DNA of 64,000 nucleotides from Kribbella flavida DSM 17836 (GTDB lineage Bacteria; Actinomycetota; Actinomycetes; Propionibacteriales; Kribbellaceae). Under the pieces are notes generated by a model that had not been told where the DNA came from, ran no database searches, and was given only the letters and a program-made list of their open reading frames with translations. Positions 51,145 to 58,963 of the stretch are shown here, one piece after another. Location of the stretch: the NCBI RefSeq assembly GCF_000024345.1, contig NC_013729.1, forward strand, positions 6,324,001-6,388,000, in the 5' to 3' direction. How positions within the stretch are numbered: the stretch's first letter is position 1; every line of letters begins with the position of its first letter. The translations under genes were made by a program, and so were the position numbers.

Positions 51145-51752
51145 CGTCGCGCTCTCCGACAGGCAGTCGCGCCCCAGAGGCCGACGGTCCCGGTGCGAAG
51201 GTCGGCCGACCTGACTCGAACCTGGTCGTACTGCGCGGCAACTCCGGCTCCGGCAAGTCGACAACCGCCCGCGAGCTGCGCGCCCGGCTCGGCCAGGGCA
51301 CGGCCTTGATCGGCCAGGACCCGATCCGCCGCGTCCTGCTCTGGGAGAAGGACCACCCCGGCGCCGTCAACATCGGCCTGATCGACACCACTGCGCGGTA
51401 CTGCCTGGAGCACGGGTACGACGTGGTGCTCGAAGGCATCTTCTCCGCCGACCGGTACGGCGACATGCTGCGTGCCCTCACCGCCGACCACCGGGGCGCG
51501 ACCCGGCACTACTACTACGACATCCCGTTCGAGCACACGGTCGTGCGGCACGCGAACCGGTCGTGGGCGGCCAACGTGCCGATCGAGTCGCTGCGCGAGT
51601 GGTACGAGCCGCGCGACCTGCTGGACGGCGTCGACCAGCACGTCTTCGACGAGCACGACGACCTCCCCCACGTACTCGCCCGAATCCTCACCGATCTGGG
51701 GCTGCCGGCGGACCTGGCGCCCGATCCCGACGGGTTGTCGCACGGCCGGTAG
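51141..51752 (+). CDS. P-loop kinase (zeta-toxin/AAA-like)
   Basis: 203 aa from GTG 51141. Walker A is RGNSGSGKSTTARELRARLG and a lid-like region follows (HANRSWAANVPIESLREWYE). DVVLEGIFSADRYGDMLRAL resembles the gluconate-kinase/zeta-like fold, which phosphorylates small molecules. No antitoxin gene adjoins it, so a toxin role is not supported. It is coupled to the upstream acetyltransferase. Confidence 0.82.
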   Translation: MTSRSPTGSRAPEADGPGAKVGRPDSNLVVLRGNSGSGKSTTARELRARLGQGTALIGQDPIRRVLLWEKDHPGAVNIGLIDTTARYCLEHGYDVVLEGIFSADRYGDMLRALTADHRGATRHYYYDIPFEHTVVRHANRSWAANVPIESLREWYEPRDLLDGVDQHVFDEHDDLPHVLARILTDLGLPADLAPDPDGLSHGR

Positions 51753-51821
51753 CGCGCGGCCTGCGTCAAGATTGCGCCTGCGAGTCGTCCGGACTGGACT
51801 GCGGGCCGTACCGTTGGAGGG

Positions 51822-54104
51822 ATGAGCAATTCCGAGCGGACCCGCCCACGTACCCTCGCCGAGGCACTGAGGAGCTGGGACGACGCTGCTCTCGGGCATC
51901 TGCTGCGGCACCGGCCCGACCTGGCGACGCCGATTCCGGCCGACACCGGCCAGCTGGCGGCGCGGGCGACCACCAACGCCTCCGCGGCCCGCGCGATCAA
52001 CCGGCTGGACGAGTTCGGCGTCGACCTGCTGGAGGCGCTGTCCGCGCTGCCCGAGCCGGTGGACCTCGCCGCACTGGCGGCAGGCGTCGGTCAGCCGGTC
52101 GACGTCGTCCAGCCCCGGGTGACCGAGCTGCTGGCCCTGGCGCTGGTCTGGGGCACCGAGGACGACCTGCGCCCGATCCGGGCCGTGCACGAGTTGCTCG
52201 GTCCCACTCCGGCGGGGCTGGGTCCGGTGACCACCCGGCACTTCGGCGACCTGGACAGGCTGATCGAGGAGGCCGGCCCGGAGGCGCGCGAGGTGCTCGC
52301 CAAGCTGACCTGGGGTCCCCCGACCGGCACGGTGGAGAAGGCCGAGCGTCCGGTGACGATCGCGTCCGCCAAGACCCCGGTGGAACGCCTGCTCGCCCGC
52401 GGGCTCGTCGTACCGAAGGACCCGACGACCGTTGTGCTGCCGCGTCAGATCGGTCTGCACCTGCGCGGTGGGCGGGTGCTGGCGTCCACCCGGCCGACGC
52501 CGCCTCCGCTGGACGGCAAGGAGGTCTCGGCGTCCATCGCCGACCGTGCCGCTGCCGGCGCCGCGCTGGATCTCGTGCGCCTGGTCGACCGTGCTCTGGA
52601 GCAGCTGGGCACAGAGCCGCCGACCGTACTGCGTACTGGCGGCATCGGAGTCCGTGAGCTGCGTGCCCTCGCCGGGCGCATCGGTGTGGACGAGCCGACG
52701 GCCGGTGCCGTGGTGGAGTTCGCGTACGCCGCCGGGCTGGTCGCCGCCGTCGAGGTAGGCACGAGTGAGCTCTGGCTGCCGACCGGTGCGTACGACGACT
52801 GGCTGGAGCTGGACACCGCGCACCGGTGGGCCCAGCTGGTCATCGCTTGGTACACAGGGCTTCGGGCGATCGGACTGATCGGCCGGCGTGACAGTGGCGG
52901 CGCGACCGCTGCTGCCCGGGACCGGCTGGTGAACGCGCTGGCGCCCGACCTGGAACGTCTGCTGGCCCCGGAGGTCCGTCAGCTCACGCTGGAAGCGCTG
53001 GCCGAAGCTGGGCCGGGCTCAGCGCCTGCCACCGAGTCTGTCGTGACCTGGGTGGCCTGGCACCGGCCCCGACGCGGTGGGCAGTTCCGGGACGACCTGG
53101 TCGAGTGGACGATCACCGAAGCCGCTCTGCTCGGCTTGACCGGCCTCGGCTCGCTCGCGACGCACGCTCGCCCGCTGCTGGCCGAGGAGCCGAACTCGGA
53201 CGACCTGGCCGCGGCCATCGAGCCGCTGGTGCCGCAGCCGGTCACCGAGTTCCTGCTGCAGGCCGACCTGACCGCGGTCGCGCCCGGGCAGCTGGTCCGT
53301 TCGGTGCAGGACGACCTGGCTGCGATGGCCGACGTGGAGTCGCACGGTGGCGGTGGGGTCTACCGCTTCAGCGAGAGCTCCGTACGCCGGGCCTTCGACC
53401 TCGGGCGGACCAAGGACCAGCTGCACAAGTGGCTGGCCGAGCACTCCCGCACCCCGGTGCCGCAGCCGCTCACCTACTTGATCGACGACGTCGCGCGGCG
53501 GCACGGCGTACTGCGGATCGGTACCGCGTCGACGTACCTGCGGTGCGACGACGAGGACGTGCTCACCCACCTGCTCAGCTCGAACCTGCCCGGCATCCGC
53601 TTCCGCCGCCTGGCCCCGACGGTGGTCGTCTCACCGTCGCCGCCCGACATGGTGCTCGCCCGGCTGCGCGACGCCGGCCTCGCCCCGCTGGCCGAGACGT
53701 TCGACGGCGTCGTCCAGCTCAGCACCGCCACCGCCCGCCGTGGCGACCCGCCCCGCCGGCGGACCAGCCGCGACTTCGTCGACACCGCGATCGAGCTCAC
53801 CGAGGACCAGGTCAAGTCGGTCATCGAGAAGGTCCGCACGGGCGACCGCCTGGCCGCCGAACGCCCCGCCGACGCCGGCCACGAGCCGGCCGCGCCCGCC
53901 GAGACCATCAGCGTGCTCACCGAGGCGGCCGAAACGAACACCCGCACCTGGATCTCGTACGTCGACCACAACGGCGTCGCCTCCGAACGCGTCGTCGAGC
54001 CCGTCCGGGTCGCCGACGGCTGGCTCACGGCGTACGACGACGGCGCCGACCAGCCTCGGACGTACGCGCTGCACCGGATCGCGACTGCCCGGCCCGTGCA
54101 GTAG
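51822..54104 (+). CDS. Helicase-associated (XPB/Ssl2 N-domain) protein
   Basis: 760 aa. The start RPRTLAEALRSWDDAALGHL, LLRHRPDLATPIPADTGQLA is the mark of the actinobacterial Rv0862c-type protein, and the region FSESSVRRAFDLGRTKDQLH and FIRHS-like LTYLIDDVARRHGVLRIGTA match the XPB/Ssl2 helicase N-terminal domain. The C-terminus resembles a WYL-like nucleic-acid or ligand binding module (EAAETNTRTWISYVDHNGVA). No helicase motifs are present. It probably works with the XPB helicase encoded 1.5 kb downstream; their order is conserved in mycobacteria. Confidence 0.88.
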   Translation: MSNSERTRPRTLAEALRSWDDAALGHLLRHRPDLATPIPADTGQLAARATTNASAARAINRLDEFGVDLLEALSALPEPVDLAALAAGVGQPVDVVQPRVTELLALALVWGTEDDLRPIRAVHELLGPTPAGLGPVTTRHFGDLDRLIEEAGPEAREVLAKLTWGPPTGTVEKAERPVTIASAKTPVERLLARGLVVPKDPTTVVLPRQIGLHLRGGRVLASTRPTPPPLDGKEVSASIADRAAAGAALDLVRLVDRALEQLGTEPPTVLRTGGIGVRELRALAGRIGVDEPTAGAVVEFAYAAGLVAAVEVGTSELWLPTGAYDDWLELDTAHRWAQLVIAWYTGLRAIGLIGRRDSGGATAAARDRLVNALAPDLERLLAPEVRQLTLEALAEAGPGSAPATESVVTWVAWHRPRRGGQFRDDLVEWTITEAALLGLTGLGSLATHARPLLAEEPNSDDLAAAIEPLVPQPVTEFLLQADLTAVAPGQLVRSVQDDLAAMADVESHGGGGVYRFSESSVRRAFDLGRTKDQLHKWLAEHSRTPVPQPLTYLIDDVARRHGVLRIGTASTYLRCDDEDVLTHLLSSNLPGIRFRRLAPTVVVSPSPPDMVLARLRDAGLAPLAETFDGVVQLSTATARRGDPPRRRTSRDFVDTAIELTEDQVKSVIEKVRTGDRLAAERPADAGHEPAAPAETISVLTEAAETNTRTWISYVDHNGVASERVVEPVRVADGWLTAYDDGADQPRTYALHRIATARPVQ

Positions 54105-54113
54105 GGCGGCGGC

Positions 54114-55016
54114 TCAGAACAGGGCGTCCTGTTCCTCTTGATGCGGCTCGGGGTCGATCCTCTCCAGCGGGACGCTGAACGTCGCGTCCTGCGGTGCGCG
54201 GTCGAGGGCCCAGCCGGCCAGGAGACGGGTGTCCAGGAGTACGAGGCCGGCGGCGGTTTGCAGGTAGACGTCGGTGCCGATCGTGCAGGCGATGCGGCCG
54301 ACCAGCACGCCGCCGGGCACGGGAGCCCGGACGGCGGCGTCGGGCTGCACTCCCTGGGCCGGCAGGCCGTACGTCGCGGTGTGGTCCTGAACTTCGGTCT
54401 CGCAGCGGTTCTGGCCTTCCGGCCAAGGGAGTTGGGCGGCGTCGTCCGCGACGGCCCGGAGGGTGGCGGCCCGGTCGGCGATCGTGCCGGGGCGGGTTCG
54501 GGCGGCTCGCTTGCGGGTGGTGCCGACGCGGTCGGGCAGCGACAGCGCGGTCATCAGCAGGTTCTCGATGCGGCGGGCGCCGAGCAGGCTGCCGGTGGAG
54601 ATGATCGTGGAGGCAAGCGCCCCTTGCTCCAGCAGACGGGCGTCCCCGCGCTCCGTCGCCGTGATGCCGACTTTGACGACGCTGCCGTGGTGCGCCAGGT
54701 AGACCGAGAACGACCGCGGATCGTCCAGCCTGGTGTCGGCGGCGATGGAGTTCGAGCGTTCCAGCCCCTGGCAGTCCGGGCACTGCGGGCTCCGGCCGGT
54801 CGCCGCGAGCACAGTAGCCGTCGAGCAGCGCAACCGCCGCCCCGACCGCCAGAACCCGACACACCGCCGATCCGCGCCGAACACGAACGCCAACTCACCC
54901 CCCAACTCCAACGAGCTCGACCGAACCACCTCCCCCGGCCCCAACCACTCCAACCGCGTTACCCCCTGGCTCCACCCAACCCCAGTAGGCCGCCAGACAG
55001 CCGTCGCGTCGCTCAT
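54114..55016 (-). CDS. DUF2797 protein
   Basis: 300 aa. A zinc-ribbon-like set (VGFWRSGRRLRCST, SPQCPDCQGLERSNSIAADT) precedes a region that resembles a GIY-YIG nuclease core: SVYLAHHGSVVKVGIT, ERGDARLLEQGA, GARRIENLLMTAL. This is the DUF2797 layout. A nuclease role is possible but unproven. It ends 10 bp from the convergent helicase-associated gene and lies 10 bp upstream of the stop of the Nudix gene on the same strand. Confidence 0.83.
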   Translation of the reverse strand: MSDATAVWRPTGVGWSQGVTRLEWLGPGEVVRSSSLELGGELAFVFGADRRCVGFWRSGRRLRCSTATVLAATGRSPQCPDCQGLERSNSIAADTRLDDPRSFSVYLAHHGSVVKVGITATERGDARLLEQGALASTIISTGSLLGARRIENLLMTALSLPDRVGTTRKRAARTRPGTIADRAATLRAVADDAAQLPWPEGQNRCETEVQDHTATYGLPAQGVQPDAAVRAPVPGGVLVGRIACTIGTDVYLQTAAGLVLLDTRLLAGWALDRAPQDATFSVPLERIDPEPHQEEQDALF

Positions 55017-55025
55017 GCCGGGAAG

Positions 55026-55496
55026 CTACAACAGGCCGAGGTGCTGGCGGAGGGTGGTGATGGGTGGGTGGTCCTCGGCGCGGAGGTGGTTGGTGGCCTC
55101 GGTCAAGGGGAGCCAGAAGAAGTCGTACGGGATGAAGCGGGGCGGGCCGGACGACGGGTCGGATTCGCCGTGGCGCCAGGTGTCCGGGAGGTCGGGAGCG
55201 GTCAGGTGATAGCACCAGCGGTCGTGGAGTTCGTGGCGGTGGTAGCGGCGCATGTCGTTCAAACGGTGGTCGAGCAGCGCCAGCAGGGTGAAGCCGGTCT
55301 GCCCCGTTTCCTCCTCGGCTTCCCGCACAGCGGCCGCCGCGGGATCCTCGCCCGGTTCCACCGAGCCGGCGGGGACCTGAGTGCCGGTGCCGGGGTGGAA
55401 CGGCTTGCGGAACACCAGCAACTGATCGCCCCGCGTCACGAACGCCGCTGCCTTCCGTACGACCGGAGGCCGCGCGCTCTGACCCGCTGCCGTCAC
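55026..55496 (-). CDS. Nudix hydrolase
   Basis: 156 aa from GTG 55496, chosen because a GGAGGG lies 6 bases upstream. The Nudix box is complete: G-x5-E-x7-REAEEETG in GSVEPGEDPAAAAVREAEEE then TGQTG. It hydrolyses a nucleoside diphosphate linked to some other group. An aromatic-rich C-terminal half (RRYHRHELHDRWCYHLTAPD) may bind the substrate. It is divergent from the XPB helicase gene with 138 bp between them. Confidence 0.88.
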   Translation of the reverse strand: MTAAGQSARPPVVRKAAAFVTRGDQLLVFRKPFHPGTGTQVPAGSVEPGEDPAAAAVREAEEETGQTGFTLLALLDHRLNDMRRYHRHELHDRWCYHLTAPDLPDTWRHGESDPSSGPPRFIPYDFFWLPLTEATNHLRAEDHPPITTLRQHLGLL

Positions 55497-55634
55497 CGCC
55501 ACCCCCTCCGCCCGTCCCGCCGGAGCGGTCCATGGTGCCAGTCCGGGCCGGTGATTTGCCGGGCGAGGCACAATGGAGGGTCGGGTGGGGTGTCCTGCCC
55601 GATCCTGCTTCGACGAGATCCGGGGAGACACAGC

Positions 55635-57275
55635 GTGACCGACGGGCCGTTGATCGTCCAGTCCGACAAGACCCTGCTGCTGGAAACGGCACACCCGGAC
55701 TCGAACGACTGCCGCAAGGCGATTGCTCCGTTCTCCGAGCTGGAGCGGGCGCCGGAGCACGTGCACACCTACCGGCTGACCCCGCTCGGCCTGTGGAACG
55801 CGCGGGCCGCCGGGCACGACGCCGAGCAGGTGATCGACGTACTGCTCCGCTACAGCCGCTACCCCGTCCCGCACTCACTGCTGGTCGACATCGCCGAGAC
55901 GCTGGACCGGTACGGGCGGCTGCGGCTGGAGAAGCACCCGCAGCACGGACTGGTCCTGGTCACCACCGACCGGCCGGTGCTGGAGGAGGTGCTGCGCTCG
56001 GCGAAGGTGAAGCCGATGCTGGGTGACCGGATCGACGACGACACCGTGCTGGTGCACCCGTCGGAGCGCGGCCACCTCAAGCAGACCCTGCTGAAGCTGG
56101 GCTGGCCCGCCGAGGACCTCGCCGGGTACGTCGACGGCGAGGCGCACAAGATCGAGCTGGTCAGGGACGGTTGGGATCTGCGGCCGTACCAGCAGCAGGC
56201 GGCGGACTCGTTCTGGCACGGCGGCTCGGGCGTTGTCGTCCTGCCGTGCGGCGCGGGCAAGACGATCGTCGGCGCGGCCGCGATGGCGCAGGCCTCGGCG
56301 ACGACGCTGATCCTGGTCACCAACACCGTCTCGGCCCGGCAGTGGAAGGACGAGCTGCTCAAGCGGACCACACTGACCGAGGACGAGATCGGCGAGTACT
56401 CCGGTGCGCGCAAGGAGATCCGCCCGGTCACCATCGCGACGTACCAGGTGATGACGACCCGGCGGAAGGGTGTCTACGCGCACCTGGAGCTGTTCGACGC
56501 CCGCGACTGGGGCCTGATCGTGTACGACGAGGTGCACCTGCTGCCGGCGCCGATCTTCCGGATGACCGCGGACCTGCAGACCCGGCGGCGGATCGGCCTG
56601 ACCGCGACGCTGGTCCGCGAGGACGGCCGGGAGGGCGATGTGTTCTCGCTGATCGGCCCGAAGCGGTACGACGCGCCGTGGAAGGACATCGAGGCGCAGG
56701 GCTGGATCGCGCCGGCCGACTGCGTCGAGGTCCGGGTCGACCTGGAGCAGACCGAGCGGTTCGTCTACGCGACCGCCGAGCCTGAGGACCGGTACCGGCT
56801 GGCCGCCTCGACGCCGGCCAAGTCCCGGCTGGTGCGCCGGATCGCCGAGCACCACAAGGGTGAGCCGATGCTGGTGATCGGCCAGTACATCGACCAGCTG
56901 GACGAGCTCGGCGAGCGGCTGGAGTGCCCGGTGATCAAGGGCGAGACCACGGTGAAGGAGCGGCAGCGGCTGTTCAACGCGTTCCGGACCGGGGAGATCG
57001 ACCGGCTGGTGGTCAGCAAGGTGGCGAACTTCAGCATCGACCTGCCCGAGGCGTCGGTCGCGGTGCAGGTCTCCGGCACCTTCGGCTCCCGCCAGGAAGA
57101 GGCCCAGCGCCTCGGCCGCGTGCTGCGCCCGAAGAACGACGGCCGCACGGCCCGCTTCTACTCGATCGTTGCCCGCGACACCGTCGACGCCGAGTTCGCC
57201 GCCCACCGCCAGCGCTTCCTCGCCGAACAGGGCTACGCCTACACCATCGTCGACGCCGAAAACCTCTTCGCCTGA
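55635..57275 (+). CDS. XPB-family DNA repair helicase
   Basis: 546 aa from GTG 55635 with GGGGAG upstream. An ATP-dependent 3'-5' DNA translocase of the Rv0861c type. N-terminal damage-recognition-like domain (about 1-175), Walker A LPCGAGKT with K209, DEVH box D298-H301 (VYDEVHLLPAPIF), motif III GLTATLVREDGR and motif VI QRLGRVLRPK. It is thought to act in excision repair with a partner such as the helicase-associated protein at 51822. The longer frame upstream runs through the antisense of other genes and is not real. Confidence 0.95.
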   Translation: MTDGPLIVQSDKTLLLETAHPDSNDCRKAIAPFSELERAPEHVHTYRLTPLGLWNARAAGHDAEQVIDVLLRYSRYPVPHSLLVDIAETLDRYGRLRLEKHPQHGLVLVTTDRPVLEEVLRSAKVKPMLGDRIDDDTVLVHPSERGHLKQTLLKLGWPAEDLAGYVDGEAHKIELVRDGWDLRPYQQQAADSFWHGGSGVVVLPCGAGKTIVGAAAMAQASATTLILVTNTVSARQWKDELLKRTTLTEDEIGEYSGARKEIRPVTIATYQVMTTRRKGVYAHLELFDARDWGLIVYDEVHLLPAPIFRMTADLQTRRRIGLTATLVREDGREGDVFSLIGPKRYDAPWKDIEAQGWIAPADCVEVRVDLEQTERFVYATAEPEDRYRLAASTPAKSRLVRRIAEHHKGEPMLVIGQYIDQLDELGERLECPVIKGETTVKERQRLFNAFRTGEIDRLVVSKVANFSIDLPEASVAVQVSGTFGSRQEEAQRLGRVLRPKNDGRTARFYSIVARDTVDAEFAAHRQRFLAEQGYAYTIVDAENLFA

Positions 57276-57318
57276 TCCCGCCGGCCGAAGGTGGCAGGTC
57301 GGGTCGAGCAGCTGCTGG

Positions 57319-57894
57319 TCAGCGGCGTGACGGCTGATCGAGCAGGTCGTCGCAGGGGATGATCGGGCAGGGGACGCGTTTGAGGTACGGGCCCATCGAG
57401 CGGTCGCCGGTGGTGGCGGCTGCGGCGGGGGTCCAGTGGCGGCGGCCGATCAGGACCGGGTAGCCGGGACGGCCGTCGAAGCCGGCGCGGGCGAGCAGTG
57501 ACGCCGGGTCGTCGGGAAAGCCGTTCTGGTAGGCGGTGGCGATCACTCGCTGGAGTACGGCGATGCCGACTTCCGGGTGGTCGACCAGGTGGAAGACGGC
57601 TGCAGGGGCGTTCGTTTCCTCGGCCCACGCGAAGGCGGCTCGGACCGAGTGGGACAGCCCGTCCGACCACGACGGGGACGGCACGATCGTCACGTCCTCG
57701 TCCGCGAGCAAGGCGACCACCTCGGGTGCGGCAGCGCCGACGACGACGCCGATCGGGCCGCAGCCGGCGGCACGCAGTACGCCGACCGCGCTGACCACCC
57801 AGGGTGTGCCGTCGGCGGCGCGCACCAGACCACCTGGCTTCCCGAGCCGGGTCCCCGCGCCGGCGGCGAGCAGTACACCTACGAGTGGTCCCAT
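57319..57894 (-). CDS. MobA-like NTP transferase
   Basis: 191 aa from ATG 57894. The nucleotidyltransferase start LLAAGAGTRLGKPGGLV fits the MobA/MocA family (usual LAAGxGxRMGxPK). One notable deviation is Gly-Gly after KP where a Lys normally follows. The rest fits: VFHLVDHPEVGIAVLQRVIA, and GRPGYPVLIGRRHW near the C-terminus, as in molybdenum-cofactor cytidylyltransferase. A role in modifying a molybdenum cofactor is likely but not certain. Convergent with XPB. Confidence 0.8.
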   Translation of the reverse strand: MGPLVGVLLAAGAGTRLGKPGGLVRAADGTPWVVSAVGVLRAAGCGPIGVVVGAAAPEVVALLADEDVTIVPSPSWSDGLSHSVRAAFAWAEETNAPAAVFHLVDHPEVGIAVLQRVIATAYQNGFPDDPASLLARAGFDGRPGYPVLIGRRHWTPAAAATTGDRSMGPYLKRVPCPIIPCDDLLDQPSRR

Positions 57895-58109
57895 GCACCT
57901 CAGTGTGGCCCCGCACCAGCGATCGGTGCCGGATGTGATCTGCGAGTCACTCCGGAATTCCCGGCCCGGCCCCGGCGGTTGCACCGTTCAGAGCAGAAAG
58001 AGGGAGGGGTGACGGACCGGTAGCGCACCGTGGCTCGGGGGTTGCCCGGGGCAACATCAGGGTTCCGCCTGGGGCAAACCGGAGGCGTCGACCGGTACCG
58101 TCGAACGGT

Positions 58110-58916
58110 ATGGGGACACAGGCACTGGAGCCGGCGGAGCTGAGCCGGGGGGACGGACAGCTCGACGGTGGCCGCGCGGCGGCGGCACCGGTGATCTGGC
58201 GGGTGGTCCGGGAAGCAGTCCTCCTGGCCACCCTCTTTCTTGTCTACAGCGCGGGCCGTCAGATCGCCGCGAAGCACACCGGCTCGGCCTTCGACCATGC
58301 CGACGAGGTGCTGTCGTGGCAGCGCTGGTTGCGCCTGCCGGACGAGGCCGCGCTCCAGCAGCAGGCTCTCCAGCTCCCGCACCTGGTCGAGGGCGCCAAC
58401 CTGTACTACGCATCCGTGCACGCGCCGCTCACCATCGCCGTGCTGCTCTGGCTCAGCATCTGGCGCCCGAAGGCCTACCCGAAGGTGCGCTGGACGATGG
58501 TCTCGCTGACCGGGCTCGCCCTGATCGGCCACATCGTCTACCCGTTGGCTCCGCCGCGGATGATGCCGGGCTTCGTCGACACCGGGCTGCGTTTCGGCCA
58601 GTCGGTCTACGGACCGGACCACTCCGACGGCGTGGCGAACCAGTTCGCCGCGATGCCGAGCCTGCACGTCGGCTGGGCGGCGCTGATCGCGCTGGCGATG
58701 ATCCTGATCGCCCGGACGAGGTGGCGCTGGCTGTGGCTGCTGCACCCGATCGCCACCATCGCGGTGGTGGTCGTGACAGCGAACCACTACTGGCTGGACG
58801 GCATCGTCGTCCTGGTCCTGCTGGCGGCCAGCCTGCCGCTGCTGCTCCGGCCCGGGCTGCGCTCGGACCGGCCGGCCCGGGCTAATTCGGTTTCGCCGGA
58901 GCCCGTGCTCAAGTAA
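58110..58916 (+). CDS. PAP2 / inositolphosphotransferase-like membrane enzyme
   Basis: 268 aa with five or six membrane segments. The PAP2_3 motifs are NQFAAMPSLHVGWA (SLH) and TANHYWLDG (H...D), which contain the catalytic histidines. Such enzymes act on lipid phosphates at the outer side of the membrane, or transfer inositol phosphate. The helicase gene begins 48 bp downstream on the same strand. Confidence 0.85.
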   Translation: MGTQALEPAELSRGDGQLDGGRAAAAPVIWRVVREAVLLATLFLVYSAGRQIAAKHTGSAFDHADEVLSWQRWLRLPDEAALQQQALQLPHLVEGANLYYASVHAPLTIAVLLWLSIWRPKAYPKVRWTMVSLTGLALIGHIVYPLAPPRMMPGFVDTGLRFGQSVYGPDHSDGVANQFAAMPSLHVGWAALIALAMILIARTRWRWLWLLHPIATIAVVVVTANHYWLDGIVVLVLLAASLPLLLRPGLRSDRPARANSVSPEPVLK

Positions 58917-58919
58917 CGT

Positions 58920-58963
58920 GACGGGGCTTCCCCGGCCATCGACCGCTCAGCGGAGGTCCCGTC
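58920..58963 (+). promoter_or_regulatory. Hairpin sequestering the ribosome binding site of the HelD-like gene
   Basis: GACGGGGCTTCC (58920-58931) pairs along its whole length with GGAGGTCCCGTC (58952-58963), 12 bp with two G-U pairs, loop 20 bases. The right arm contains the GGAGG site and ends at the base before ATG 58964. As a folded RNA this would hide the ribosome binding site. No ligand or factor can be named. Confidence 0.55.

Noticed and set aside
51141..51752. Zeta toxin of a toxin-antitoxin pair
   Set aside because: The P-loop and fold fit many small-molecule kinases, the upstream coupled gene is a GNAT enzyme and no antitoxin-like gene adjoins.
58921..58940. Rifamycin-associated element upstream of the HelD-like gene
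   Set aside because: Only the first half (GGGGCTT) is present; the complementary half of the inverted repeat is missing. The match is noted but not claimed.
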